A stretch of DNA of 64,000 nucleotides from Polyodon spathula (GCF_017654505.1 NC_054535.1:42243164-42307163), one strand, 5' to 3'; numbered from the stretch's first letter, positions 38,637 through 61,944 are shown. Notes: generated from the letters alone by a model not told the origin. A program made the numbers and translations.

Positions 38637-39423
38637 TATGTCTTATTAAACCCTGAAGCTTAGGTTTCCTGATGGCTTCTCTTGCAGTATTTCTGCATGG
38701 CTTCTAAGTATGTGCTTTTGGATTGGAGATATTGCTGAAGGACAGTGAAAGATATTATCATTCCTTTAGTGTTTTTGCCTCTTTTTCGTTTAGAATTTGT
38801 TGAAGCTCATCTGCAGAAAGCTGAATTAAAAGTACAAAATAAACAAACCTAAATCATCCAAGTTGGGCTATTTAGTACTCTTTCTCCTACACCCTCTCTC
38901 TCAACAAACACTCCTTTGTCCTTTTACACCATGTGACCAGGGGTTGTTTGACAATTAATTCTCCAGTCACCACCTAGCCACATTCTCCAATCAAACAATG
39001 TCATGTGGCTGTGCGAAGGGTGGCCATCATGGTTCCAGACTCCTTCACCAAGATAATGAAGGTGTCCACCAGCCACCAAACTTACACATCCGTGCACCCA
39101 TGTGCAGAGCCTCTGTCACAATATACAACCGTTTCAGCATTGGAGTAATGTAGTATTCATAAAATTTAACCCAGTCTTCATCTGTCAAGAGAAATTAATT
39201 CCTCTTTGCCAGCCATTGCTCTCTAGAGTGATTGTGTGTATTATATTCAACACTCCTGCATACCTTAGCTAGTGATTCTCGCTGCCACATGCCCACAGCT
39301 GATTGTTTCACTTCCCAAAACTATCACTCAGAAAATTAGTCAAGACAAACACAGCCAGGAAACAGGAAATGTTGACTCATGCATGTGAGTTAGAGAGTAC
39401 GGAAATCAGGGTACAATGGCATT
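38637..39423. other. TMEM154 5' flank
   Basis: Sequence between the Tc1 element and TMEM154 exon 1. It holds the left arm of an inverted repeat (38978-39017). No TATA box or CpG island is obvious; the 5' UTR limits cannot be set. Confidence 0.4.
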
Positions 39424-50044
<10,621 letters not shown>

Positions 50045-50445
50045 GGATCATGAAGCAGTTTAAATGGTTTCTTCTTCGTCATCCATAGCTACGGTTTTGT
50101 ATTCAAATAATGGTACAAACAGTTCTTCTTGAAAGGATTGTACATCAAGATGTGTTGTAATTGATATTGGAATTCTGTTACTTTTTAGTTCTGTGTGCAA
50201 TAGGTCAACTAAAGAACAATTAGTTGATCATCAATTCTTGAGTGAACCTTAAAGAGTAAGTAGTGGGGTTCTAAGTTATAAGTCCCCACATGTTGCTACA
50301 ACTGTTTAAATAATGTACCTGTCCTTTTTCTTTTCATTATTAACATCCTGACAACTTTTTACACTTAAAGCTTTAAAGTCTGTTTCAAAGCTCTTTTAAA
50401 AAATTCCCTCTCTAGTGTACTGGGGTTTGAGATCTGTTCTCTAAA

Positions 50446-50737
50446 CCAAGGTTTCCCAATCCTGGTCCTGGGGACCCACTGTACTGTTGGTTTTCATTCC
50501 AGCCAAGCTCAGTTATTTAATTAAACCCTTAATTGAACTGATAATTTGCTTAGTTAGACCTTTTTACTTATTTTCAATTCTTAAACAGTTGTCTATTTCA
50601 TGTTTGCTGTAACATTTTATAAGTAACTTGAAACAGTTATAAAGGTCTAATTAAGCAAATTATCAGTTGTATTAAGGGTCTAGTTAAGTAATTCAGAGCT
50701 CAGTTGGAATGAAAACCAGCAGACACAGGGGTGTCTA
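50446..50737. mobile_element. Palindromic hAT-type MITE nested in the TTAA element
   Basis: A 292-bp foldback. The left arm has 'caatcctggtcctggggacc', 'ttggttttcattccagccaa' and 'ctgataatttgcttagttag'. The right arm is the reverse complement ('taattaagcaaattatcagt', 'ttggaatgaaaaccagcaga', 'acaggggtgtcta'). Comparison with 35269-35573, where the host sequence is uninterrupted (CTCTAAA|TCACTGCAGG), fixes the insertion point. The flanking 8-mers TCTCTAAA and GCTCTACA agree at six positions, suggesting an old 8-bp duplication. Confidence 0.85.
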
Positions 50738-53700
50738 GCTCTACATCACTACAGGAAGAGCGATTTATATGTTACCCAGCGTAGTTCAGGGGGCGTGCAG
50801 CAGGGGGCTTCCAATTTCCTGTCAATTAGTACCTATTTTCTATTTAAGCCCTGATCACTTGCACCTTCGCTGTCTAGCGTTTCGTTTTTGTAGCAAACGC
50901 TCAGACGCCGTCTTTTCGTGCTTCACCACTAATCTACATTTCGTTGCCTTTCACTGGAGGTCAATTCTCTGCGCAGCGCTCCCAAGATATTATCAAATAT
51001 TTTCCTACCTGCTCCGGTGCTGCTTCTCGTCATTCAGCTTCTCTTTCCAGCCTCCATCCCAGCAACAGCACCGTTCAAACCGCAGCTTCATTTCTCAACT
51101 CGTCCAGGTCTTTATTAGACAGACTGGCCCTCCACTAAAACCTCTAAAGCTCCTTCAACAAGACATCGACATTCCCGTCATCAGCGTTTGCCTTGCCATA
51201 GCTCCTCTATAAATCCGCCAGAAAGATCTGTCAGCTGAACATTCCTTTACTCTTCGCTTGCAATCAAGCGCCCCTCCTCCGCTCCCAGAGCCAGCGCAAA
51301 TTATCGTTCCTTCAGAAAATCCTGCCCTGGATTTCTATTAGCTACGTTCAACGTTTTAAATACCTATCCAGTCAATTTCATACTCCATTTCAATGTGTGG
51401 CGGCTTGTGCTTTCGACTGGTCACATCAAGCTCCAACAACACTGCTGTTCTGCGACTTTTCCACCGGCGCCTCTCAGTCCATGGCTACCACGGCAACACC
51501 CTCATTGAGCGACTGCGGGGAGTGGTAAGTAGCCATGGTGACCATGCAGCTTCATCCGGCACTGCGAGCTCCGTGCCTCAGTACTGCAATCTTCTAGCTT
51601 GCTGCTGCTGCGCTTTCACAATCTGCGAGGACTCGTTCAACTCGCCGAATTGTGACATCTAAATACTGTGTTAATGTATTTATACATGTATGTACATGAC
51701 TAACTGTCCTAAAACATGTAACAAAGATATTAAAATCTAAAAGAATACGCAATTGTTCTACACTGACAAGGATTTTAATCACAATAACCAAGTATATTCT
51801 ACCCAGCTTCACTCAAGCTAATGGTTAATTCTAATCATAACCGCTAGATGGCAATATAACACCACAAATTTTATACAGTCTCTAGCTGGTTTGCTATCAC
51901 TGTGAAGCTCGCACGCTCCAGCTTTTCTATACATTCCTGCAGTTTGTCACGCAGAGGGATTTGCAGGAGTCCCCCTCCTCCTAAAACTTTTGTAGCAACT
52001 GACATTCTCCAATTTCAACTCTTCCCCTCTTCAAGGACCTGGTCATGAAGCAACCTTACTCAGTTGTTTATGAGATGCTCAGTATCTACCATCATAGTAA
52101 CGTCCTGCTTCCCTGCATCACACATCCATTCATGTGACTTATTCCTGTTCCCAGATTCGTGTTTCCTCATCTGGCGCTGCTCCTCCAATCCGACCAGCTT
52201 CATCAAAGTCATCATTTCATCAACGCGAGCCGCTGGTCAGTCATGGAACCATGTCCTATGATTTATCAACATTCCAGTCACTGTCCTCCTATCCCCAATA
52301 GACAATAAACTGCTCCCGACTAATCAATAGGTTTTGCAGATGCCTCGGAGCAACACATTCTTCATCCTTTCTGGTGCTGCAGCATCCTCAGATCTCTGCA
52401 ATCTTCATCTCTGCCCAAAGCAGCCCCATCTCTGGCTCCATCTAAATCTGCCTTAACACTGAAAGACCAATATCTACTGCATTCAGCAGATCCCTACTCT
52501 CTGCAGCAGACCACCGCACTCTACTGATGGTAGTCCTCCATTCTCTATTGCAGATCTCTGCTTCAGCAGATCTCTACTCTCACAGCTGGGCCTCTGCACG
52601 CTACTGACAGCACTCCATTGTTTTCTTCCTCAGACCTCTGCTCTGTTCAGCAGATCCCGCCCTATACTGTTAATCGCTCCGCACTACAGCAGATCTCCAC
52701 TACCTCTTCAGATCAGCTCACTATTGCAGCTGCAAAAGTCGCTCTAGTTTACTGTTTAAATCTGCAACTGCACTTCTCCAGAGCCTACAATGCTCTAGCC
52801 GTCCTCCAATACGCAGATTGTGCAGCATCCCCACAATCAAGGCTAACGCTAATCCCCATCTAATCAAAATACGGGGCACTTCCCTCAGCAATCCTATTCA
52901 TATCTCCTCTCATCCTCCCAAATGTTACAGCATCAATATTTGGTTTGAGACGTGGTACGAGACTGGAAATCTGTCTTGATTATGAGCTAAGGATTGCCAC
53001 AATTAAGAGAATAACTGGCATTGCGAAACCCAAATCTCTGAATGTGAGTTTACCTTTTCCATTTCAAGCAGACACGATAGTAGCAAACCGCTGATCGATC
53101 CTGTATTAACTAACACATAGAAAGGCGGCAACTCATCTCTGCCCTCATTTCTAGAATATAGGGCGCAAAGGCGCCGTGCTTCCCCAGTAGCCGATTCATA
53201 TGTTCGTTCAGTCCAGCTGCCACCTCAGCCCTCAGTTCCAGCTCTCCTTCTGCTTCTACTTTCGGTATCCAAGTTCAGTCAGTTTGTCCCATTTGCTTCC
53301 ACAACCCCCATCCAGAATCCTCAGCTTCTCCAGATGCTATTTGACTGAATCCCACTCTCAGTAACCTCCTTCAATCTGCTCAGCATTACAAGTCTGCAGC
53401 CCTCCACCTTGTTCAAGAGCTCCTATTCTACAGTCTGCTCAGTGTCTTCAATCCTCTGTGCCCAGATTCGAATAATCATAGCCCTTCAATTAAAACCTGG
53501 CTCTCATGGTCCATGCTAGGGATTCTCTCCAACTTCCTCCAGTCTCTCCATATCAGCATTCCGCCTGATCCTCTGTGGGATTCTTAAGAGCTTTCCCCCT
53601 GCCTCACCTTCCCGTCTGTCTATATCAACATATATTCTCCATTTGCTAATTTCCACTCTTCTGAAAAGCCACTTCTCCCCCTACAATGATGTACCCTGGA

Positions 53701-53929
53701 GATCAGCTGCCTCTCGGCCGCCTTCCATGCTTACTCCATCACTTGGCTACATACCTCAAGACGGATCAATTCAGCGTGGTCGGTCCACTCACCCGTCAAG
53801 TATCAAGTCCCCTATCCCCCTTTTCAAGATATCTCCCCAGCAGGAACCCCCCTCCACCCCCTCCTCAGACCATCTGTTCATTGATTCCTCTCACTCCTAT
53901 CATCACTCGCCTCGAGCAGACCTCCCTTC

Positions 53930-54410
53930 ATTTCTCCACCCTTGCCTCCGAGCAGGCATCCTTCCTCTCCACCCTCGCCTCGTGAGTAGGCCTCCCTCCT
54001 CAACTCCACCCTCACCTCCGAGCAAGCCTCCCGCCTCGACCCCTCCCTCTCCTCCAGAGCAGGCCTCCCTCCTCTACTCCACCCTCGCCTCCGAGCAGAC
54101 CTTTTCCTCTCCACCCTCGCCTCCAAGCAGGCCTCCCTTCTCTTCACCCTCTCCTCTAGAGCAGGCCTCCCTCCTCGCCTCCTCGCATGGCTCCCTCCTC
54201 TCCACCCTCACCCCCAGAGCAGGCCTCCCTCCTCGCCTCCTCGCATGGCTCCCTCCTCTCCACCCTCGCCCCCAGAGCAGGCCTCCCTCCTCTCTCCACC
54301 CTCACCTCCGAGTATACCTCCCTCTTCTCCACCCTCGCCTCCCCGCAGGCCTCCCTCCTGTCCACCCTCGCCTCCAGACCAGGCCTCCCTCCTCGACTCT
54401 CCCCTTCCCT
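53930..54410. repeat. Pyrimidine-rich minisatellite
   Basis: Imperfect repeats of 'gcaggcctccctcctc' and 'tccaccctcgcctcc', with three higher-order units at exactly 58-bp spacing (starting 54161, 54219, 54277). It gives long Pro/Ser/Leu-rich frames on plus and Gly/Glu/Arg-rich frames on minus; I do not regard either as a gene. Confidence 0.85.
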
Positions 54411-55167
54411 CCAGCCTGATCACGAATGTGGGGGAGCTGGTCCTCCTCTGCAGTGGATTCCTACATTCATTCATCCTTCCCTGATATAGTTGCTGCTCCT
54501 TCTAAAATTGCTAGCATGCCCGGAGTGGGGGCTACCTGTCTGCCCGGGGCCACTAGACGTTTTCCCCTAATCAGCCTCAAGGGTTTTTTTCCTCTCCACT
54601 GAGCAGCAGGTATACACAGTCATACCCCACTAAATTTATTAACCATTCTCCTGTTTGTCCCATTTGTCCTTCTAGTCTTTTGTTTATGTTATGTGCTGGC
54701 ATGTGCTCTTTTGTTTGTCTCACTGTGTGGGAGATTTGGTGAGGAGCTGGGGGTCCATCCTTTTGGGGGGCAAGTGATCTCATTTCCCCGACCTCAGGGC
54801 AGGCTTCAGCCTCCCTTGACCTTCAGGGGGGTTCTCACCATGTGAGTCAGAGCAGACCCCTGGCCACACACTGTTCTTTTGCAGCTCCTGCGCTTATTTT
54901 GCCTCACTCAAGGCTCTGTTCTATACTCTGTCTCAGTTCGGGATGTGGCTACTCATGCTTGAGTCCCATACTAACCTCTATGCCTTGTTCTTATCTCAGG
55001 TCCCAGGCAGTGTGAAGTCTCGGCCAGTTGGGGGTCTAATGAGCGCCCCTTTACAGAAGTCTCAGACGCTGGGTACCTCTCCCTCTCTATCTCCTTTCGT
55101 GTCCCGGTCTTCCGGGACCATCCTCCTCTGAGGGGCGGCTCCCCGAGTCATAACCCTCATATGTGTC

Positions 55168-55316
55168 TTCGGTTGCTGGGTCCTTCGCCCCTGGGCTCAT
55201 GTCGGCATCGCCGCCCTCAATCAGTGACCATCCTTCTATCCAATTTCGGTTGCTGGGTCCTTCGCCCCTGGGTTGTGTCGGCATCACCGCCCTCAGTCAG
55301 TGACCACCTTCTATCC
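55168..55316. repeat. 77-bp tandem duplication
   Basis: Two copies of 'ttcggttgctgggtccttcg' through 'cagtgaccatccttctatcc'. The second is slightly shorter. Confidence 0.9.
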
Positions 55317-55753
55317 TAGCTTCCATGTCCAGCTTCGCTGGTCTGCTACTAGAATGGGCCTCGCCTGCTCCTCTATCCTAGGTCCAGTCCTTTCTAGCCA
55401 GCACTCTGTCCTACTTACCGCTCCCTTCTGCTTCTTCTGCCCTATCCCTACCCCCCCCAGCTCACGCCCCATGAAAAAAAAAAAAAATTTAAAAAGTGCT
55501 GGGTTTTCTGTTCTGTACCACATCATGGATGGTTTTTGCTGTGTTACCAGTTTGACAATGTGGGCAACAATCCTTACACTATCAGTGCACAGTGCACTTT
55601 AAAAAGAGCTTTGAAACAGACCTTAAAGTTATAAACATAAAAAGTTGTCAGGATGTTAACAATGAAAAGAAAAATGACAGGAACATTATTTAAACAGTTG
55701 TAGCAACACGTGGGGACGTGTAATTTTTTGGAACCCCACTACTTACTCTTTAA

Positions 55754-57699
55754 ATGCTGTACAGCATACATTATAATAAAGAACAATAACAGTATAATTG
55801 AAATTGTAATTAAATAGGTGCACTGGCTTCATGTATTAAAATGGATGTCTGGCCAGGGGCAAATTATCTGTATGTGTAAAAGATATAATGGATTTATGAA
55901 TATTATTTGTATGTTTTAAATCACATGCATACCCACAGATGTACAAAGTTAAGTATATTTTTTTCCTCAGAGAATACTTCCTGTTCTAGTATAAATGTAT
56001 TTTTCTTTTATCTTCCTTTTTTACAGCACAAATATTTTAACTAACTATTTTTTGTATTTAACCCAAAAACAATAGCCTATTGTATCTATTTCCATGCAGC
56101 TAATGAAATGAATCATTGTTGAGTTTACCACAGTATGCTTGCACAATATTTTTGCAGTTTTGCATTCGTTTTCCCATGGTTATACTATATATTTACCATA
56201 GTTTGCCCTGGTTTGCTAGGTTTACTAATATCCTTTACCATACCACATTATTCTTTACAGTGCTTTCCTATGCTTTACCATCCATTCACTATGCTTTAAT
56301 ACACTTAGTTAGATTTTACTATGTGAAACTTAGAATAGCATAAGACTAGCTTATACATTAGCCTATTGATGCCCTAGTTGTAGTCTACCTAAAAATAATG
56401 CAGACAAATTCATGATTCATTTTTAAGAGAATATCATATAGGAGCTATACATGTTGATTTCATGTGGATTTGCAGCACTTAAAGCCCATCCCCCACTTTT
56501 AGTATATCACATTTTGACCAACATAGCTTATATTCAGCATGTATGAAAAATATATTGTGCCGGCACCCTTCTGACTGGGTTGAACATCTTACCTGCTGCT
56601 ACTCTCTTTGCTATAGATTTCTAATGTGTACGTGATAGAGCATGTGTATGCTTGGGCAATGGAGCAGGACCAATGTGTTTAAAAAGCAATGCATATAGAT
56701 AAAGGCTATGTGACAGTACACAATCGTTTTACTGTCCTTCTGTAATGTGTCAGTATTTCATAAGAATAAGGGCAGCTAGGTGTGGTGTTATTGTACTCTG
56801 TGAGCTGTGCCATGTATGCATAGATATTGTTGTGTTGAGCTGTTGAAAAATGAACCCCTTGGCAACAGCATTCTTCTACCATTAGATCTAGAGCAGATTC
56901 GCTCATTTTTGAGAGTTTTGTTTTGTCTCAGAATTAAGCTGTCTCATAAAAGACCAGAATTCATAATGCATTTCAATGGAGCATGTTTTTCTTAAAGGGT
57001 ATTGCTTAAATATGGTATTGCCATTTCTATAGACAACTGGCAAAAATCTTTCATTTCATTTTTGTCTATGACAACCATTATCATCTCATATTTTTAATCC
57101 AATTCTACTAGCTTGCTAGTAAGGATGGATTTTTTTTTTTTACCAATTAAAAATATGCTGTTAAAGGTAAATGTAGAGAAATATAATCAAATATAAATCT
57201 GTTGATTGCCATAATATAATATTTACTGTTTACAATCCTTAGGATTCAAAGTAACCAACTGAGGCCTTTTCAAAGATTTTGATTATTAAACTTGATCATT
57301 TTATTAACGAAAGGCAAATATTAGTTATCCCCATCTTTCTAAAGGTACAAATATTTTTACGCAAAATGTCTCTATTCTGTAATCTGCAATGCATTGATTT
57401 GTTTTGTCTCCACAGTTCAACAATAAATGTCTATTTTCACCATAACTGGATTTTGTTTGAGTATTTATTAAAGTGCATTGCTGTAAAGGGTTTGCTGGCC
57501 CTGTATTATATGATTTTTGCATTTTTTACTACATGTAAAACTGTCGTTAGCATTGGGGTTCTAGTGTGTGCATGTGCAATACAAACATCACTGCCAAGAG
57601 CTACAAGGGTCTGCTTGGGCTTGGCCTTATTATCAAAACCAGACCGCTTCCTTGGTACAATGATAAGAAACATTAGGTAAGATGCAAAGCAACCAATAT
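55754..57699. other. Intergenic, contains copy 1 of the 'tatgcttta' repeat
   Basis: AT-rich. At about 56130-56340 lies a repeat with 'ttttcccatggttatactat', 'gctttaccatccattcacta' and 'tgctttaatacac', also found at 58215-58370. No gene seen; open frames at 57279-57680 have no recognisable content. Confidence 0.55.
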
Positions 57700-58375
57700 A
57701 CAGTATACCATATACAGAACTCCCCTTATACAGTAAAAGATTACCACGGTATCCTTGCAGTTTTTTATTTTTTTTTGGTTATTATTTTTTATTGATTTTT
57801 TTCCCCCAATTTGGAATGTCCAATTATGTTTTTATTTCTTATTCCTCACTGCACAGACATTCTGAGCAAGTGTGAGCGATCTCCAATATCACATATCTAA
57901 AGCCAGAATCACTTTTACACCGAGCAATCCAGAGCAGAGGTGGGCGGGCTACCGATCCCCTAGAAATCAGCCCTGCTTCTTATCCACTCTGAGTGTGCTC
58001 GGTGTCTGGCCAATTGGGTTCGCTGTTTAGAGATGAGGAGAACCAATCCCTGCCGGTTTCCCATCCCCCACCCCACCAATGTGACCTCAAAGTTAAGCCT
58101 CTTTGCACAGCCTGGACAAGAACTGTCGCTGTCCCTGCTGTGTGACTCATCCTGTGCTCCCAGCGGCAGCGCCTTACCTGGAGGAGCCACTCGGGGACCC
58201 CATCTTTGCAATTTTAATATGCTTTTCCCATAGTTTAACCTGGGTTGTCATGTTTATCAATATGCTTTACCATACCTTGCTATTCTTTACAATGCTTACC
58301 TACAATATGCTTTATCATGCTTTAACTTTGCTATATTACACTTTGCTATGCTTTTACTATGGTAAGCTTTTATAA
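57700..58375. repeat. 'tatgcttta' repeat, copy 2, split by a SINE
   Basis: The left piece ends 'ccttgcagttttt' (about 57761). The right piece resumes 'ctttgcaattttaatatgct' (about 58204) and continues 'ttttcccatagtttaacctg', 'tatgctttatcatgctttaa'. Copy 1 is continuous across this point, so the SINE at 57765-58203 inserted here with a likely TTGCARTTTT duplication. Confidence 0.7.
57765..58203 (-). mobile_element. tRNA-derived SINE, second subfamily
   Basis: On minus it starts GGGTCCCCGAGTGGCTCCTC, with 'ccaggtaaggcgctgccgct' (A box) and 'gacagttcttgtccaggct' (B-box-like). The body differs from the other copies, and it ends 'ggacattccaaattggggga' plus a T/A-rich tail. Confidence 0.75.
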
Positions 58376-58699
58376 GGGTCACAACAGCCTTAGTACTAAT
58401 TCAGACATAATCTTCCACACACTTCCAGTAAAGCAAGACAACATTTCTGGAACCCGTGTACAATTCTCGAGCTTGATTGTCTCCTTCATTTATGCAATGA
58501 GAGTGGTCTCTTGGGTCAAACTCGCCAAATATTTTGGTTGCAAATGTATACACTACATTAGCCAAGTACAAGCTCTGTGGCACTGCAGCTGCTTTTACAT
58601 TCACTGTTAGCCCTAATTCAGGGCTTTTCAGCATTTTCAAAAATTATTTTCAGGTTCTTGTATATGTTTGCATCTCCTTTGCTTGAAACCAAGTTGAAA

Positions 58700-59360
58700 G
58701 CCTATTATTTCAGCAGTGATTTGTCTGACACATTACCACAATTCACAGAAACCTAGGTGTTCCCAGCTTGTGTAATGAAAACCATGCCATTGTCTCCATT
58801 GTGACACTGCGGTTCTAGTTAAACAGGTTTAATAGAAACATCCAAGGTTAATTGAAATGCATCCCAGTCATGATGTTGAACTGCTGGGTTATTGTACTCA
58901 TCCAGTATGAAGGAATTGGCTGATGCCAATGTCTGAGCCCATTGACTTATTTTGACTCACTATGGGGGAAAAAGGATCCAAGTTATAAACGCGAAATCAA
59001 TCAAGTGTACATGTACAATGTCAATGGAAGCAGACAAGACAATACATCAAAACAGGGGCCAAATATGATCTATTTGTTCAGTGCTCTTGCCTCTACTCTG
59101 TTAAGCCACTAAAACACTGTTTCATTACGATTAGCTGTGCCTGCTATAGCATGGCTCATCTATGAAATAATAACCTGTCACCTGCTGCAAAAGCAATCTC
59201 ATGTGTGGGGTAATATGAAATAATAAAGAGCGGCCTTTGATTTTTTGTCGGGATCCAGAATATCAATCAAATGAACTTCACTTAAATGAGACATTAAAAT
59301 CAGCATTCTGCTATTAATTAGAGCTGCAATTCACATGGTAAATGTATACATGGCAAGGGG
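58700..59360. promoter_or_regulatory. Candidate conserved non-coding segment
   Basis: A stretch without repeats, microsatellites or homopolymer decay. It has several homeobox-type cores (TAATTA, ATCAATCA, ATTAAT) and E-box-like CACATG/CATATG-type words. Its composition resembles conserved enhancers, but conservation cannot be judged from one sequence. Confidence 0.25.
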
Positions 59361-61299
59361 TTATGTAATAGTATTTTAAATGGGTGTACCCCCACTTCAC
59401 TCGTGAAAGCAAAAATCTAGCAGTCATCTGTCTTATATATCGCAGTACAATTGCTGCTCTCTCATTTTTGCGTTACAATGACTGTGATAATGCATAATAT
59501 GTAGTTGGAGAGTATATCTTTTTTTTTTTTCCTCAGAATTGAGTTTTACCCTCATTGAAAAATATTTCCCACATTTTATTCCAGTGAGAATTCCATCTAC
59601 TACTTGTTTCCAAAATGTGCTGCAAACATATAAATATGTATTAAAACCAACGTTTTGTATAGTGCTGCAAAGTTCAATAAGTAGTGAAGTAATTCTGCAA
59701 TGTAAATTGTATGCTTTAGGTTTGTGTGATGTTTCCTTTTTACTGGTTAGTAATCATGATATTCACAATAATCTTGCATAAGCTGGTCTAACACCAGGAT
59801 ACCGTGTGAGGGGATTCAGTTATTATGTTTCGATTTCAAATCGGATAACACTTACCTTGAGTGTTGACTCTAGGCCTATTTAAAAAAGCTTTTTAAAAAA
59901 ATGCATTTTAAGTTAATAGCTTAACTTAAAACCGACTGTTATCTGTGAGAGACCTTATGAGGGCTATAGCAATGCAGTAGTTGACAGCACATGGAGAACC
60001 ACATAAGAACACGCTCCCATCCAAAGAAATTTATCTTAATAGGTGAATCCCACTGTGTTGGTGGGATGTATTGCGATCTAGTCTTGCAATTACTTATGAA
60101 GTGCCTTGGAGAAGATCCTGTGTTGCACAATCAGCATTCAGTTACAGCGCCCCGATGGCACCGAACAGTGTCGACCAGAATACCCAGGATATGATCAATA
60201 ACACAAATATATCAGTTAAACGTAGATCTATGACTAAGATTACATTTATATTAATGAATAGAATTATCGAAGTGTAAATGTTTCTGATCCCAGATTGTAT
60301 GTATGATGAGATTATCTTTTAGAGTGATGTTGTTTTTAGTGCTGTGAAATTACTCCTGACGGTTTCTGGTCATCTTGCCAGGACACTCTGGTAAAAGAGG
60401 CGTTGGTCACAATGTTTTTTTGTTGTTTTTTTCCTAGTTAAAGAATGAATAAATAAATAAATAAATAAAACAAACTTAAGTTGTCACCTAATACAAGTAC
60501 CTGGTTAAAAAACGGTACTGCATATTGTCCATGTGACAGCTTGTTTGCTATCTTCATTCAATGTTTGGGTTACAGTGCATACTGATAGGCCTATCAGATG
60601 TAAAAAACAATCTTTACAGCCACCATCTCCTCCTATCAACAGAAAGTCAAACCAGATTGGGAGAGGGCCCTGTTATTAGTTTTCTCTTTAATCCTTGTTC
60701 TATCATTGGAAGCAGAGCTGTTTCAGTGCCAGGGGGTTATTCTTCGGTGAATCAATTAGAATGATTTCATTGCAATCCCTAAAGTGTCTTAGTCTTTTTT
60801 TCCAATGGACCTTAAAGAGCTGGTAGCTTCAAATGATGTTCTTAGTTTTGCTGTCCCTTACATCTCTATAATATTTGAAATCATTCTGAGTAGTTCTCAT
60901 AGTAGTTACTTAAATATTGCATTTTTTTTTCAGTAAGATTGGCTTTCACTATAAGTTCAGGAGCTCATCTTCTTTTGTAGTTGCTTGCCACATATATATG
61001 TAACTTAGACTAGATCATCCCTAGTATCTTTATAGTAGTAAGCACCAGCATCATCTACAGCATTACTGTATATTGCCAGCAAAACAATAGGAAAAGTGAG
61101 CCATAGTGAAAGATGCCACTGGTTCTTGCACCTATAAATACATTTATCTAGCTAGTTAAATATATCCAAGGCAGGCAATTACAACAAAGGAAGAACTCCT
61201 GAACTACTTACTTTCATTCATAGGTTTCTTTTATATACTCTGATCTTGTTTTTTTGTAGTTACAAAAAAAGGGCTAATTGCTTGTATAGTCTTACCACA
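59361..61299. other. Intergenic, no gene seen
   Basis: Low-repeat AT-rich DNA with an (AAAT)n stretch near 60448-60468. A further low-repeat stretch at 60540-60780 could also be conserved non-coding DNA. Confidence 0.4.
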
Positions 61300-61944
61300 A
61301 ATTGATTATGTGGACATCGTCTATAGGTTTCCATCGCCCTTAACATTAAACAAACTGGATCCTATATATCATGCAGCCTTGATATCTACAAATTCAAGTT
61401 GCAGTACTCATCATTGTGTGTTTTGGTTGGCTGGACCTCCTTGGCTTTGCTAAGGTTGAAGCACTAGGATATTCTGTTATAAAGGCTATTCTTTGTAAAT
61501 TACCATACATAAATGAATACTGTACTCGTTTTTTTGTAACTACAGTATTAGATTGCATACATTTTTTTATTTCATGTTTTCTAAAGTGTGTACAGAGGCT
61601 GCTAAAAGACAATTTGCCTATTTTGCTCTTTGGTCTTGGAAAGATTTACAACCTAAACTTAAGCTGCAGTCCTGAATAACTTTAGTACAATTTAAGAGAA
61701 AGCTGCATGATTATCTGCTTGAGAGTTGTGCATGTTTTAAGCAGTTGAGTAGACTTGTTACTGTTTGTTACTATTTGATTGTTGAATGTTTCACTGATTG
61801 TTGACTGTATTATTATGATTTGTATTTTATTTTTATATCTGTGTTTTTGTATCATATTTTATTGTGTTGCTACTGCCTTTCATGGCTAGGTCACACTTGT
61901 TAAAGAGATTTTAATCTCAATGTGCTTACCTAGTAAAATAAAGG

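Larger units (their letters stand above)
50249..55753. mobile_element. 5.5-kb TTAA-flanked element with long inverted repeats
   Basis: TTAA at 50249-50252 and at 55750-55753 flanks a 5497-bp unit. Its ends are AGAGTAAGTAGTGGGGTTC and the reverse complement. The inverted repeats run about 150 bp (50253-50400 and 55599-55749), sharing 'gttgctacaactgtttaaat', 'taacatcctgacaacttttt' and 'gtctgtttcaaagctctttt'. TTAA duplication fits piggyBac or Kolobok; an AG start fits Kolobok better. The interior is strongly C/T-rich on plus, contains tandem arrays and has no recognisable transposase, so it would be non-autonomous. A short deleted relative is at 35269-35573. Confidence 0.8.

Noticed and set aside
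53643..54419. 258-codon plus-strand open frame, Pro/Ser/Leu-rich
   Set aside because: Low-complexity product of a pyrimidine-rich minisatellite; all frames are long here and none resembles a known protein.
50769..55480. DIRS/Ngaro or LTR retrotransposon inside the TTAA element
   Set aside because: Inverted ends would suit DIRS, but I find no reverse transcriptase, tyrosine recombinase or gag motif, and the TTAA flanks point to a DNA transposon.
57279..57680. 133-codon plus-strand frame
   Set aside because: No domain, AT-rich, start of frame within intergenic sequence; most likely chance.
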